Origin: a virus
Direction: 5' to 3' (one strand)
Length of the DNA: 37,014 nt
IMG/VR virus record: IMGVR_UViG_3300042197_004402
Location: 1-37,014 of that record
The first letter of the stretch is position 1. Each line of letters starts with the position of its first letter. Under the pieces are notes generated by a model. The model saw nothing but the letters and a program-made list of their open reading frames with translations, made no database searches and was not told the DNA's origin. The position numbers and the translations under genes were made by a program. Positions 22,137 through 30,099 of this stretch are shown here, one piece after another.

Positions 22137-22576
22137 CCTATCAGTTTGCCAGAATAGATCTCAGCCGCACAGATTACCAGCCCACCGTGGAGTGGCGCTA
22201 CGTCGAAAGCCGCGAGCCCGCAGTGCTGGCCCAGCTGGACGAAATCTATAGAACCTACTGTATCTACCGACATTTTGGCAGTGTCATGCCCATGTTTCAC
22301 AGTCGCTACTGTGATCCCATGGCCGACGTCATTGGCTACTACGACTCGGGCCGTCTGGTGGCCTGGAGCCTGATCAGAAGATTTGATCAGCACAATGCCT
22401 TGTGCGATCAGTTTGCCTGGACCTATCATCGACCACGCATGAGACTGGGCATAGAAACCATGAAAACCGAATGCGCCATTTACCGAGCACGAGGTTTTCA
22501 TTATCTCTACCTTGAACAAGCCCACTTGTACAAGCAGGAGATCCAGGGATTTGAACTACTAGGACCTATGACATAA
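22133..22576 (+). CDS. Hypothetical protein, possible GNAT-like fold
   Basis: 147 residues. The central part (ADVIGYYDSGRLVAWSLIRRFDQ, about residues 64-86, written here as a strand-turn-strand) resembles the beta4-beta5 core of GNAT-type acyltransferases. LGIETMKTECAIYRARGFHYLYLE places a helix and strand where the acetyl-CoA binding helix would be, but a clear QxxGxG/A loop is missing, so activity is unproven. It begins by an ATGA overlap with the upstream gene and its stop overlaps the next ATG (TAATG). It probably forms part of a late accessory cluster behind gp26 with unknown target. Confidence 0.5.
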   Translation: MTYQFARIDLSRTDYQPTVEWRYVESREPAVLAQLDEIYRTYCIYRHFGSVMPMFHSRYCDPMADVIGYYDSGRLVAWSLIRRFDQHNALCDQFAWTYHRPRMRLGIETMKTECAIYRARGFHYLYLEQAHLYKQEIQGFELLGPMT

Positions 22577-22911
22577 TGGACTTGTACACTATCTGGGCCG
22601 ACAAGGCCGGCGACATCACTGATACCGAATGGGTAGCAGGCATGCGGAGCTTTTTTGATCATTTGATCTCAGAAGGAAAAATGGAAGCATACCGTATCAC
22701 TCGTTGCAAAATGGGATTCCGAAGCATCGCAGACATGCCCGAATGGATGATTATCATGGAGTTCCAGGACATGGCACAGATGGATGCTGCGTTCCGCCGT
22801 GTGGCCAAGAAAGAAGGTGAGCTAGAAGAAGCTCATCAATCATTCAACCAGTTTGTGGCGGGCAATATCCAACACGCACTGTTTAGAGACTGGCCAGATA
22901 CCAACTTGTAA
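22576..22911 (+). CDS. Conserved hypothetical protein (DUF6614-like, possible ferredoxin-like fold)
   Basis: 111 residues. The pattern LYTIWADKAGDITDTEWV, SFFDHLISEGKMEAYRI, CKMGFRS, PEWMIIMEFQDMAQMDAAF and a C-terminal GNIQHALFRDWPD resembles a family of short proteins from marine alphaproteobacteria that I recall as DUF6614, with the alternating strand-helix layout of small dimeric alpha/beta barrels. No biochemical role is known to me. It is the last gene of the rightward gp26 transcript and is followed at once by a hairpin. A bacterial-looking gene in this place may have been acquired from a host. Confidence 0.55.
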   Translation: MDLYTIWADKAGDITDTEWVAGMRSFFDHLISEGKMEAYRITRCKMGFRSIADMPEWMIIMEFQDMAQMDAAFRRVAKKEGELEEAHQSFNQFVAGNIQHALFRDWPDTNL

Positions 22912-22962
22912 GATGTGCTTCGCACATCTGTTCTTCGCTCGCGCTCGAACTGTTTTTGTTTT
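22911..22962 (+). terminator. Probable terminator region after the gp26 operon
   Basis: AGATGTGC/GCACATCT (22911-22918 and 22922-22929) makes an 8-bp stem with a TTC loop that begins at the last base of the stop codon. A weaker GTTC/GAAC stem (22930-22950) follows and then the T-rich TGTTTTTGTTTT (22950-22961). The first stem is strong, but the T tract is separated from it, so this may be an unusual two-stem terminator or an RNA 3' end stabiliser. Confidence 0.5.
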
Positions 22963-23330
22963 GAGTATCATCCAGATTTAGTGGTCATACTTGCCCGTTG
23001 CCGGGCAAGTTATGGTCGCATCATCCGAGTTCACGCAGCCATTTTGCACGAGAAGATTTGTACTTGCTGCCTGGACAAATACCTTGAGATTGGTCCGTCA
23101 AACACGTACAACGGAGGCGGTTGTGCTGTACCCCCTACTTCAGCCTTGACTCACAACGGAACGTGGTGTGACCCTGTGCAAACAAAGTCGACCACGCCGA
23201 GGTTGTGTCTTTTTCACAGAGCCTCGATCATTTCAGCCTAAGTTAGCTGTTGCCTTTGACACCCAAGATCTGCCGGTAAACGAATACAAGCTCAATGGGG
23301 ACCAGCCCTGTTCACTGGTCACGGAGTCTG
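22912..23330 (+). other. 419-bp stretch without a convincing gene, rich in hairpins
   Basis: This separates the rightward gp26 operon from the end of the leftward gp55 operon. Besides the terminator region it holds a perfect 9-bp stem with TTGC loop (22989-23010, ACTTGCCCG/CGGGCAAGT) and an interrupted stem CGAGG/CCTCG with inner TGTG/CACA (23198-23226). Open frames on the plus strand (22915-23241 and 23168-23353) are Cys-rich, unlike any family I know, and have no ribosome binding site. No tRNA could be built. It may contain a structured RNA or the decayed remains of a gene. Confidence 0.5.
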
Positions 23331-23849
23331 TTATGCCTTACAAAGTTGCTTGACTGTGTGCGAGTTGAGTTCCCAAAACAGGTCATGGTCCATGACGAAC
23401 CAGTGTCCGTTGAGTCCTGAGGTATAGTTGAAATGCCTGGTATAGATGAGAGGGGAATGATTGGGCTGTGCTTGAACTGCTACGTAGGTGCCTTTGCGAT
23501 TGAATTTCATGAACAAGATATTGAAGTCACCAGGATCGCTGGCAGTGACACATTGGTCAATCCAGGAATCCAGGATCCGCACCGAACCCTGGAACAGCTG
23601 GTGGAACGGAAAATCCTGATAACTCTTACATTCAGCGTTCATGCGCGGAAAACTTTCCCCGGGTATGATGTCACCTTTGAATGTGCGTATCTGTCCTTCG
23701 TGTAGGAACTGCTTGCGTTGGGCATTGCGCCCGCCGATGTACGCGCCCGAGCCCGGTGCTCGCATGAACTTCTCACCGTAAAGCTCAGTGAGAAAATCTG
23801 CGATCACACGCTCAAATGAATTGCCTTTGGCTTTGCTGGGACTGGGCAT
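23331..23849 (-). CDS. PD-(D/E)XK nuclease, Hjc/Holliday-junction-resolvase-like
   Basis: 172 residues with the full core of the archaeal Hjc-type PD-(D/E)XK fold: KGNSFERVIADFL with Glu13, RAPGSGAYIGG (residues 30-40), KGDII with Asp60, and NAECKS with Glu73 and Lys75. Asp60, Glu73 and Lys75 form the metal-binding catalytic set. The family resolves branched DNA or degrades DNA. T4 uses gp49, an unrelated endonuclease VII, for junction resolution; none was seen in the window, so this could be the functional substitute, which is inference. Last gene of the operon that begins with gp55 and contains gp46/gp47. The start is 7 nt after the SDR stop with no strong Shine-Dalgarno. Confidence 0.8.
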   Translation of the reverse strand: MPSPSKAKGNSFERVIADFLTELYGEKFMRAPGSGAYIGGRNAQRKQFLHEGQIRTFKGDIIPGESFPRMNAECKSYQDFPFHQLFQGSVRILDSWIDQCVTASDPGDFNILFMKFNRKGTYVAVQAQPNHSPLIYTRHFNYTSGLNGHWFVMDHDLFWELNSHTVKQLCKA

Positions 23850-23856
23850 GGTACAG

Positions 23857-24462
23857 TTATTGTTTATGATCTAGGTTGACCCAGGCAGTGATTTCTTCTA
23901 CACAGGTATTGCCTTGCACACTGAGGCACAGATCGATCATGTCAGCTACATCGCCGAGATCATGGCCATTGCCGGTCCAGGTGGGCCTAGATCTACTAAG
24001 TGGAGTATCCAACCGGTCTATTGTAATTAGACTGGTACGAAACAGCACTTGATTTTGCTTGAATGCTCGAGTCCACTGCTGACTGTGGAACTTTAGTGCA
24101 GCCTTGTTCACACGATAGGTTTCCCAGTTAGGTTCGGGCGCCACAGGCTCTTCGCCGCCCACACTGCCAATGTTGATGATCCATCCTTGTTTGCCAGATT
24201 CTTTCCAGGCCTGTGCCACAGTGTACAAGAGCTTGACTTGACCAAAGTCGGCCCATGATTCCTGGAACGGGCCGTCGAACGCATTGTTAACGAATACGCT
24301 GTACTCGAGGCTCATTGCAGCGATTGCCTCGCGATCCTGTGTGATGTTGTGGTTGGTTTCGCGACTGATACTAACAGCACTAGACTGATCGCTGTTGAAA
24401 CGTTCTAATAAATGTAAACCCAGACCGCGGTTTCCTCCGGTGATTAAAAATTTCTGATTCAT
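23857..24462 (-). CDS. Short-chain dehydrogenase/reductase (SDR)
   Basis: 201 residues, slightly short for a classical SDR (about 250). The NAD(P)-binding TGGNRGLG motif is at 8-15, VNNAF (NNAG equivalent) at 58-62, catalytic Ser in NIGS at 100, and the YxxxK pair Tyr116/Lys120 in ETYRVNKAAL. All catalytic residues are present, so it should be an active NAD(P)(H)-dependent oxidoreductase, substrate unknown. Asn11-Arg12 in the loop hints at NADP preference. It overlaps the radical SAM gene upstream by 4 nt (ATGA), so the two are translationally coupled and likely work in one pathway. Confidence 0.88.
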   Translation of the reverse strand: MNQKFLITGGNRGLGLHLLERFNSDQSSAVSISRETNHNITQDREAIAAMSLEYSVFVNNAFDGPFQESWADFGQVKLLYTVAQAWKESGKQGWIINIGSVGGEEPVAPEPNWETYRVNKAALKFHSQQWTRAFKQNQVLFRTSLITIDRLDTPLSRSRPTWTGNGHDLGDVADMIDLCLSVQGNTCVEEITAWVNLDHKQ

Positions 24463-25589
24463 CTGTTATTGCCTCCTTGATCCCAAACTTTGGTAAACTG
24501 TTCGCCGCAGGTATGCGCACATTCAAAAATCCTGCCCTGCCCGAACCCTGCTTGCCACGAATCGACTAGTTCTTGCCAGAATGCATTCTGAAAAATCTCG
24601 TCTAATGTACGATAGTTAATGTTTAGATTTTGTTCTCCGTGCCGTTCCAATAGAGACTGGATCTGATTGCGCCCGTTAACAAACGAAAAACCATTGGCAC
24701 CTGGCAAGCAATCTGGATCTCGGAATCTTGCATCATATAGATTGTGAGTAAAAAAATTGCACGGCATCAACAGGCCGGTAGCTGATATAGCAACTTTACG
24801 CCCCGACAGCGAATCGCAAGTGATCTTGGTAGTATCAAGATACCGATCAAAGTTACCACCGTGATTTTGCTTGATCCATTCAATTCTAGAAATACTGGCG
24901 TTTTGATAATCCGGGTCTGTGGTTGGTTCTAGATAGTATTCAATACTACCATGTCGGTCTTGTACAGGCCATTGATTGATAATCTGGTTAGTCGCATGAT
25001 TGTAAAATCTGCCAGTGCGCCGCGTCAAGAAATCTCGAAAGCCCATGAGTTGAGCCAATGTGCGAGCCTGATCAACTTGATGCTGATTGTGTCGAAAAAC
25101 TATGAAGTTCCATTGTGCGTTGCCCCCGGCATCAATGAATGCTTGTACATTGGCCATCAATCGCGACCATTGCACATTACGCCGATAGAGATGGTTGGTG
25201 CTTTCGAGTCCATCTATACCAAAATCAATTTTACCATTGGGGCCGATGATGCGAGCCAACTGGGCCCACCAATCAGGAGATTGTACTCCACCATTGGTAT
25301 GCAGATACAACCACAGTTGCGGGTTCTTGGTACGAAAATCTTCAACGATGCCAAGAAACTCCGGATGCACAATGGGATCACCATAGCTTCCGCAAAAAAA
25401 TATCTGACGTAGGCCCCGACAGATGCCAACAGTGAACGTTTCGTTAATGCGTTGTCGTGTCAGCGATACCAGTGGCAAATAGGGATTGCGTGGTCCTCCG
25501 TTGATATTTCGAGGACACTGAGGACACGCTGCATTACAGTGTGTGGTTATCTCAATCTGATATTCGTCTATATATTGGGTATTAAACAT
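24459..25589 (-). CDS. Radical SAM protein with SPASM-like C-terminal cysteines
   Basis: 376 residues. The [4Fe-4S]/SAM motif CxxxCxxC is at Cys18, Cys22 and Cys25 in HCNAACPQC. FFCGSYGDPIVHPEF (about 62-76) corresponds to the GGE region that binds SAM and IDFGIDGLES is the next core strand. The C-terminal third has Cys residues in KITCDSLSG, LLMPCNFF, DPDC and FECAHTCGEQ, as in SPASM or twitch domains that carry auxiliary iron-sulphur clusters. SPASM enzymes modify peptides, proteins or small molecules by radical chemistry. No precursor peptide gene is next to it. Overlaps: 1 nt with the gene upstream and 4 nt with the SDR downstream. Confidence 0.88.
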   Translation of the reverse strand: MFNTQYIDEYQIEITTHCNAACPQCPRNINGGPRNPYLPLVSLTRQRINETFTVGICRGLRQIFFCGSYGDPIVHPEFLGIVEDFRTKNPQLWLYLHTNGGVQSPDWWAQLARIIGPNGKIDFGIDGLESTNHLYRRNVQWSRLMANVQAFIDAGGNAQWNFIVFRHNQHQVDQARTLAQLMGFRDFLTRRTGRFYNHATNQIINQWPVQDRHGSIEYYLEPTTDPDYQNASISRIEWIKQNHGGNFDRYLDTTKITCDSLSGRKVAISATGLLMPCNFFTHNLYDARFRDPDCLPGANGFSFVNGRNQIQSLLERHGEQNLNINYRTLDEIFQNAFWQELVDSWQAGFGQGRIFECAHTCGEQFTKVWDQGGNNR

Positions 25590-26131
25590 CAGATGTCAGG
25601 GACATTGGCAAAAAAATCCTTGGCCTCGTCTAGTATACGTTGGCTAGTTTGGAAGATCGTTCCTTCTAGTTGTGGCCCCTGGCGTCGCTGAGTTATTATC
25701 CAGGGTACAAACGGGTAACAGAACTCCCATTTCCAGGCACCGTTGTGTCCAAGGTATAGATTGGGAGAAATATAATAAGGCAACTGGTAACCATTAACCT
25801 GCTGATCACGCACATAATCCGGATCATAAACTGGATAAAATCGACCTTGCCACAGTTCTTGATTGTGCAATTTGATATCGTCGATACTGATACTTTCAAT
25901 CTGCACAAACTTGTCTATCGCAATAGAACCATTGGAATCTAGAACATGATCATGTGTGGTTTTGCCATAGTGCACGATGATTAACTCGTGTTCACCTGGC
26001 ATGACATCGAACTCCCAGGCTAAATCCGGTGCCGCAGGCCCTTCGTGCAGCACGATAGACTCGTCAATAAGACACTTGACGTTTGGCATGCCCAGCTGAT
26101 CTCCTAAAGTTAATGCAATGTTTAATTTCAT
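25589..26131 (-). CDS. Unknown protein tied to the radical SAM cassette
   Basis: 180 residues; no family recognised with confidence. It starts MKLNIALTLGDQ and has an Asp/Glu-rich beta pattern (GEHELIIVHYGKTTHDHVLD, residues 66-85, with two His), then IDKFVQIESISIDDIKL and FYPVYDPDYVRDQQ, ISPNLYLGHNGAW and a WEFCYPFVPW segment. The strand-rich composition suggests a jelly-roll or carbohydrate-binding-like beta sandwich, which is inference. Start overlaps the upstream radical SAM gene by 4 nt (ATGA), and its stop shares a base with the next radical SAM ATG. Being locked between two radical SAM genes, it is the best candidate for a substrate carrier, binding partner or protein substrate of the cassette. 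Confidence 0.6.
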   Translation of the reverse strand: MKLNIALTLGDQLGMPNVKCLIDESIVLHEGPAAPDLAWEFDVMPGEHELIIVHYGKTTHDHVLDSNGSIAIDKFVQIESISIDDIKLHNQELWQGRFYPVYDPDYVRDQQVNGYQLPYYISPNLYLGHNGAWKWEFCYPFVPWIITQRRQGPQLEGTIFQTSQRILDEAKDFFANVPDI

Positions 26132-27630
26132 TGATGTATGACTCCTGCCAAACGCGCCAACCTCTCTTTGTACTTGTCCATCAATATTCTTAACTGATCG
26201 TCGCCTTTCCAGAAGGTATATCCTAGAGCCACTGCGTGTTCTTGTGCTTGGATACGACGATTGATACGTTCTTTGTAAGTCAACTCGGGGTTTGACTTGC
26301 AGCGCCAGTCTGGTCCTCGCGGCCGGTTGTTGTTGATTCCTACGATATCAAATTTCTTGTAATCATTCCAGATAGGTGTGCCTTCTTCCATGGTAAAGGT
26401 AGTACCAAAGTTTACACCAATGATGGTCCCATCTGCTACATAGCGTTGATAGCGTGTGAGCATATCCAGAGTATCTTGGAAATCCTGTTGAGTTTCTGTA
26501 GGAAACCCTACCACAATAGCAAAATAAGCATTGATTCCATAACGACTGAACATGGCCATATTGTAATCAAGGTCGGCATTGGTAAACCCTTTTTTCATTT
26601 GGGCCTTAATGCGATCACTGCCCGACTCCACGCCGATAACCATAGTTTCCCCGCCGGCCTTGCCCATGAGCTCAAAATCTTTTTCAGGCATCAGATTCTG
26701 ATCACGCACGATATAATGGCTGCTGTATTTGAACGCCCGATCGGGCAGCTCGTGATCTTGATAGTAGGCTATCAGCCTTTGATTGAATACTCGAAAGTCT
26801 TTCACGCTACCGTTGCACAATGCATCGTGAAAGAAAAAATCTTTGACCTGATATTTCTCGTAGTAGTGGATCATTTCATCGGCAAGCCGATCGCCCTTTT
26901 TATAACGGTACCCACCGTGCATGGAAGGTATATCACAAAAAACACAACTACGTATGCATCCGCGGCTGGTCTCCATAGGGAGGACCCCAGACGCATAGCC
27001 ACTCTGATATTTGACTATTTCAAAATCATCAAAGTCCATCATGGGATGATCATTGACATCGCTGACCGGTGCCATGATGTCTGAATCTATGCCTGGAGCG
27101 TCGTATTTTCCGGCTATAAAGGCATCGATAGTGGTTTCGATCTCTCCGCGTATCCAATGTGCTATCAATCCCTGTTTTTTCAGTTCATGTGCAAAACTGG
27201 GGCAAGATGCAAAACTACCGTTTTCTTCGCGTATGAGGCCTTGCCCGCCAATGACCACTGGTGTATGTGTGGCAGAACGCCAGGCTTTTAAGAAATCTCT
27301 GGTAAAGATCTGTGCCTGCCAAGTAAACACACTTACGAACAACCACTGCGATTCTAGATCTAAGATAGTTCGTACCCATTGATCAATCCATTGCTGATAC
27401 AGAGCGTTGACTTCGTTGGGCAGAACAACACTGGGATTAAAAAAGTACTCGTCTATGATCTTCCATTGCGACTCGCCCCATTGGTTGCGCTGCACAGTGT
27501 GGAAATCTAGATTGATATCCAGTATGCGAGATTCTAATCCGCGTTGAGTCAGCAACGATTTGATAATAGCCGGGGCTGCAGCAGGTCTGAGGGCAGCTAC
27601 TCTGGGCACGGTCAGAATTACTGCATACAT
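26128..27630 (-). CDS. Radical SAM protein with B12-binding-like N-terminal domain
   Basis: 500 residues from ATG 27630, the start that gives MYAVILTVPRVAALRPAAAP and follows the gp46 stop by 1 nt; an in-frame start at 27759 would run back through the end of gp46. Residues 1 to about 175 have the Rossmann-like layout of cobalamin-binding radical SAM enzymes (ILDINLDF, FVSVFTWQAQ, PVVIGGQG) but lack the DxHxxG cobalamin motif. The radical SAM core follows: RGCIRSCVFC with Cys225, Cys229 and Cys232, then KDFFFHDALCNGS and ETMVIGVESGSDRIKAQMKKG, both typical of the B12-radical SAM group. These enzymes do methylations and ring rearrangements; the substrate is unknown. The stop overlaps the next start by 4 nt. 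Confidence 0.87.
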   Translation of the reverse strand: MYAVILTVPRVAALRPAAAPAIIKSLLTQRGLESRILDINLDFHTVQRNQWGESQWKIIDEYFFNPSVVLPNEVNALYQQWIDQWVRTILDLESQWLFVSVFTWQAQIFTRDFLKAWRSATHTPVVIGGQGLIREENGSFASCPSFAHELKKQGLIAHWIRGEIETTIDAFIAGKYDAPGIDSDIMAPVSDVNDHPMMDFDDFEIVKYQSGYASGVLPMETSRGCIRSCVFCDIPSMHGGYRYKKGDRLADEMIHYYEKYQVKDFFFHDALCNGSVKDFRVFNQRLIAYYQDHELPDRAFKYSSHYIVRDQNLMPEKDFELMGKAGGETMVIGVESGSDRIKAQMKKGFTNADLDYNMAMFSRYGINAYFAIVVGFPTETQQDFQDTLDMLTRYQRYVADGTIIGVNFGTTFTMEEGTPIWNDYKKFDIVGINNNRPRGPDWRCKSNPELTYKERINRRIQAQEHAVALGYTFWKGDDQLRILMDKYKERLARLAGVIHQ

Positions 27631-27631
27631 G

Positions 27632-29395
27632 CTACGCGATCTCCCGATCGTTACTGTAGCTCGTAAAACCGCCTTCTTTGACCACTCGCAAAATATTTTC
27701 AACGCGACCGACCAGCTCGTCGCGGTGGCTGACCAGCCATACAGATTTGTTTCTTTCACGACTCATTTTTTTCAGCAGCGCCAGGCTATTTTCCACGCCC
27801 GATGTATCCATGCCCGAATCAATAAGCTCATCGATAAACAAGAGATTGATAGGTGAGTAGAGGCTTTCCCACACATCGCGGAATGCCCACGACATCGACA
27901 GGATCAAGCGATTGCGCTCGCCACGCGACAGATTGTCAAAGTCTAGATCTCGTCCCAGTTCAGTGATTTCCACTGAAAGGTCGTTCTGGAATGTGACCTG
28001 ATGTGGCAGACCTATGCGGTCAAGATAGTGTGTGAGACGTGCATTGAGATAGCTGAGATTCTGTTCGATGATCTTTTTGCGTATGAACGAGTCCTTGTTG
28101 GTCAGGAGCTTGAGCAGGAAATCCTGATGGTCCTGCAATCGTGTGAGTTCATTGAGCTGATCATAGCTCACTGACTGCAGTGCTTGATTCTGCATGTCAG
28201 TGATTTGTTCGGCATAGGGATCGATCTCGATGGTTTTGAGAGTGAGCTGTTCCTGTAGATTGTTGACTGTGCTGCGATGATGGATGGCATCTTCCTCGCG
28301 ATCGTAGAATACCCTGGGCTGTGGGCCCAACTCGCCCAGTTTGTCCAGTGCATCAAGATTTTCTATCAACTGTGTTTGTGTTGCCATGTACTGAAGTGCT
28401 GCCTCGGTCAATGCTGATTGTTTGGCAGCTAGTACTTCCTCGTGTTTGGCATCATGCAGGTCTTGTCCACAGGCATAACACCTGTGAGTTTTGAGATCTT
28501 CTATTTCTTTTTCTAGTTTGGCGATGTTTCGCTCTTCGCGAGATTGATCTTGTTCACAGCGTTGGACGAGTTTTTTAATATCGGCGATGTCCTTGGATCG
28601 GTTGTTCCAGGCAGTGAGATCTCTGTGTGCCTGGATTTCTGCATCGATGTCCAAGGTCAACAAATCATTTAGTGCAGTCTGTAACTTTTCGCAATCTTCC
28701 TGATGTTTGTTCTGCCACAGCGTTTGTCTGCGTTTAAGGCTCTCGATTTGCTCTTCTATACGTCGGTTGGCTTCTTGTACCGCACGGACGCGCAGTTCTT
28801 CGGCGGTAATGGCTTCTCGAGTAGCGCGGTTTAGCTCCTTGATACGCTCGGCTCGTTCGCTGAGCTGGGTAATGCCCAAGAGCTGCTCGATGATCACTCT
28901 TTGATCATTGGCCTTGAGGCTGAGAAATGGTTCAGTGTAGGTATTGAGAGCCACCACATGCCGGAACATGTCATGTGTCATGCCCAGCAGGCTTTCGATT
29001 GCAGCCTGAGTCTCTCGGCTGTCGCCCTGACTGTCGTCGGTAGCTACCTGTTCCTCGCTGTTGACGTAGAACTTCAAGACATTGGGCTTGCGCCCACGTT
29101 CTACGCGATATTCCTGCCCGTCGATAGCAAAATCCAGACTGACCAGCATGTTCTTGCCATTGGTCTTGTTGATAAGATTGTCTCGACGGATATTGGTCAG
29201 GGCCTGGCCATACAGAGCATAGCTCAGGGCATTGATAATGGTAGTCTTGCCGGTGCCGTTGCGCGAGCCGTCGCCGCCGAGATCGAGATTTTCTCCCAAG
29301 ACCAAGGTAAGATCTCGGCGGTCGAAGCCAACGGCCTGCGTGGCATTGCCCACACTCATGAAATTTCGTACTGTTAGGTCTCGTATTTGGATCAT
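27632..29395 (-). CDS. 46: Recombination endonuclease subunit gp46 (Rad50/SbcC-like)
   Basis: 587 residues. Walker A GSRNGTGKTT at 43-52, a long coiled coil (about 180-450) interrupted by the zinc hook CYAC at Cys306-Cys309, ABC signature LSRGERNRL at 489-497 and Walker B LLFIDE at 518-523, followed by a conserved His in WLVSHRDEL. With gp47 it forms the SMC-like nuclease that resects DNA ends for recombination-dependent replication and degrades host DNA. In T4 gene 46 directly follows gene 47. Here two genes, a methyltransferase and a radical SAM gene, stand between them. The start overlaps the methyltransferase stop (ATGA). Confidence 0.95.
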   Translation of the reverse strand: MIQIRDLTVRNFMSVGNATQAVGFDRRDLTLVLGENLDLGGDGSRNGTGKTTIINALSYALYGQALTNIRRDNLINKTNGKNMLVSLDFAIDGQEYRVERGRKPNVLKFYVNSEEQVATDDSQGDSRETQAAIESLLGMTHDMFRHVVALNTYTEPFLSLKANDQRVIIEQLLGITQLSERAERIKELNRATREAITAEELRVRAVQEANRRIEEQIESLKRRQTLWQNKHQEDCEKLQTALNDLLTLDIDAEIQAHRDLTAWNNRSKDIADIKKLVQRCEQDQSREERNIAKLEKEIEDLKTHRCYACGQDLHDAKHEEVLAAKQSALTEAALQYMATQTQLIENLDALDKLGELGPQPRVFYDREEDAIHHRSTVNNLQEQLTLKTIEIDPYAEQITDMQNQALQSVSYDQLNELTRLQDHQDFLLKLLTNKDSFIRKKIIEQNLSYLNARLTHYLDRIGLPHQVTFQNDLSVEITELGRDLDFDNLSRGERNRLILSMSWAFRDVWESLYSPINLLFIDELIDSGMDTSGVENSLALLKKMSRERNKSVWLVSHRDELVGRVENILRVVKEGGFTSYSNDREIA

Positions 29396-30099
29396 ATGTT
29401 ATAATGCCTAAGGGCTAAATCAAAGTATTCAGTCATATCAGTAAAAATTGCTAATGTTTTTGCAGAACAAATAACATTGTTTTTATAATCGTTTTCGTTT
29501 TGTACGAAAACAAAATTACTAATGGGATCATTTAGTAGCGCATCCAGGAAAGCGCCGCGATCATTGTCAGGATAATGCCAAAAAATGCTTTGTTCGGCCT
29601 TTAAAAAAGGAACCAACTTAGAGTTACAATTATACAGTTCTTTCAAGGCAGTTGCAACACCGGGCAATTTGTAATCGTCGATGGCCAGCACACCACTTGG
29701 GGACAATAAAGGTAAACAAGATTTAATGTCTTGCCAGACAGTCGCATGATCATGATCACCGTCGATTAGTATAAAATCATATGTACCATCTATTGAAACA
29801 TTGGTCGAGTAATCGTTAATAAACTCAAAGTTATTTTGCGTTTCTGGGTAAATTTCTCTAAGAAGATCTAGTCTATCGACTGGATCGATCGCGAGAACCT
29901 TGGCCTGTGGGTTTGAGTCAAAAAACAAACCCGTGGTCAATCCTTGATATATGCCGATTTCTAAGAAAGTTTTGAACTCAAAAGAACTCAATAATTTCCA
30001 ATATATTAAACCGTCAACGGTTGATCTCATTGATGATGAATATACGACCCTGTCGTATCGTCTATAATTTTTCCAAAATCTCGTATCTTGAAATCTCAT
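29392..30099 (-). CDS. Class I SAM-dependent methyltransferase (Methyltransf_24-like)
   Basis: 235 residues. Motif I is TFLEIGIYQGLTTGLF (about 44-59), the acidic end of strand 2 is VLAIDPVD, and motif IV/post-motif is FILIDGDHDHATVWQDI (about 109-125), whose DGDHxxxxVxxDI pattern is typical of Methyltransf_24 / cephalosporin-hydroxylase-like proteins that often act on sugars or natural products. The substrate is unknown. The coding sequence looks clearly richer in A and T than the flanking gp46 and gp47 genes, as does the adjacent radical SAM gene, suggesting the two arrived together. ATGA overlaps on both sides link it to the operon. Confidence 0.85.
   Translation of the reverse strand: MRFQDTRFWKNYRRYDRVVYSSSMRSTVDGLIYWKLLSSFEFKTFLEIGIYQGLTTGLFFDSNPQAKVLAIDPVDRLDLLREIYPETQNNFEFINDYSTNVSIDGTYDFILIDGDHDHATVWQDIKSCLPLLSPSGVLAIDDYKLPGVATALKELYNCNSKLVPFLKAEQSIFWHYPDNDRGAFLDALLNDPISNFVFVQNENDYKNNVICSAKTLAIFTDMTEYFDLALRHYNI

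Noticed and set aside
22915-23353. Plus-strand open frames of 108 and 61 codons in the gap after the gp26 operon
   Set aside because: They have GTG or weak starts inside a hairpin, no ribosome binding site, unusual Cys-rich composition and overlap each other in different frames; treated as non-coding or decayed.
24459-27630. A hidden RiPP precursor peptide among the radical SAM genes
   Set aside because: The genes overlap by 1-4 nt, leaving no space, and no small same-strand ORF with a start and ribosome binding site was seen.
27631-27759. The upstream 43-codon extension of the B12-type radical SAM gene
   Set aside because: It runs inside the end of gp46, looks unlike a protein start, and the ATG at 27630 begins exactly at the conserved strand 1 nt after the gp46 stop.
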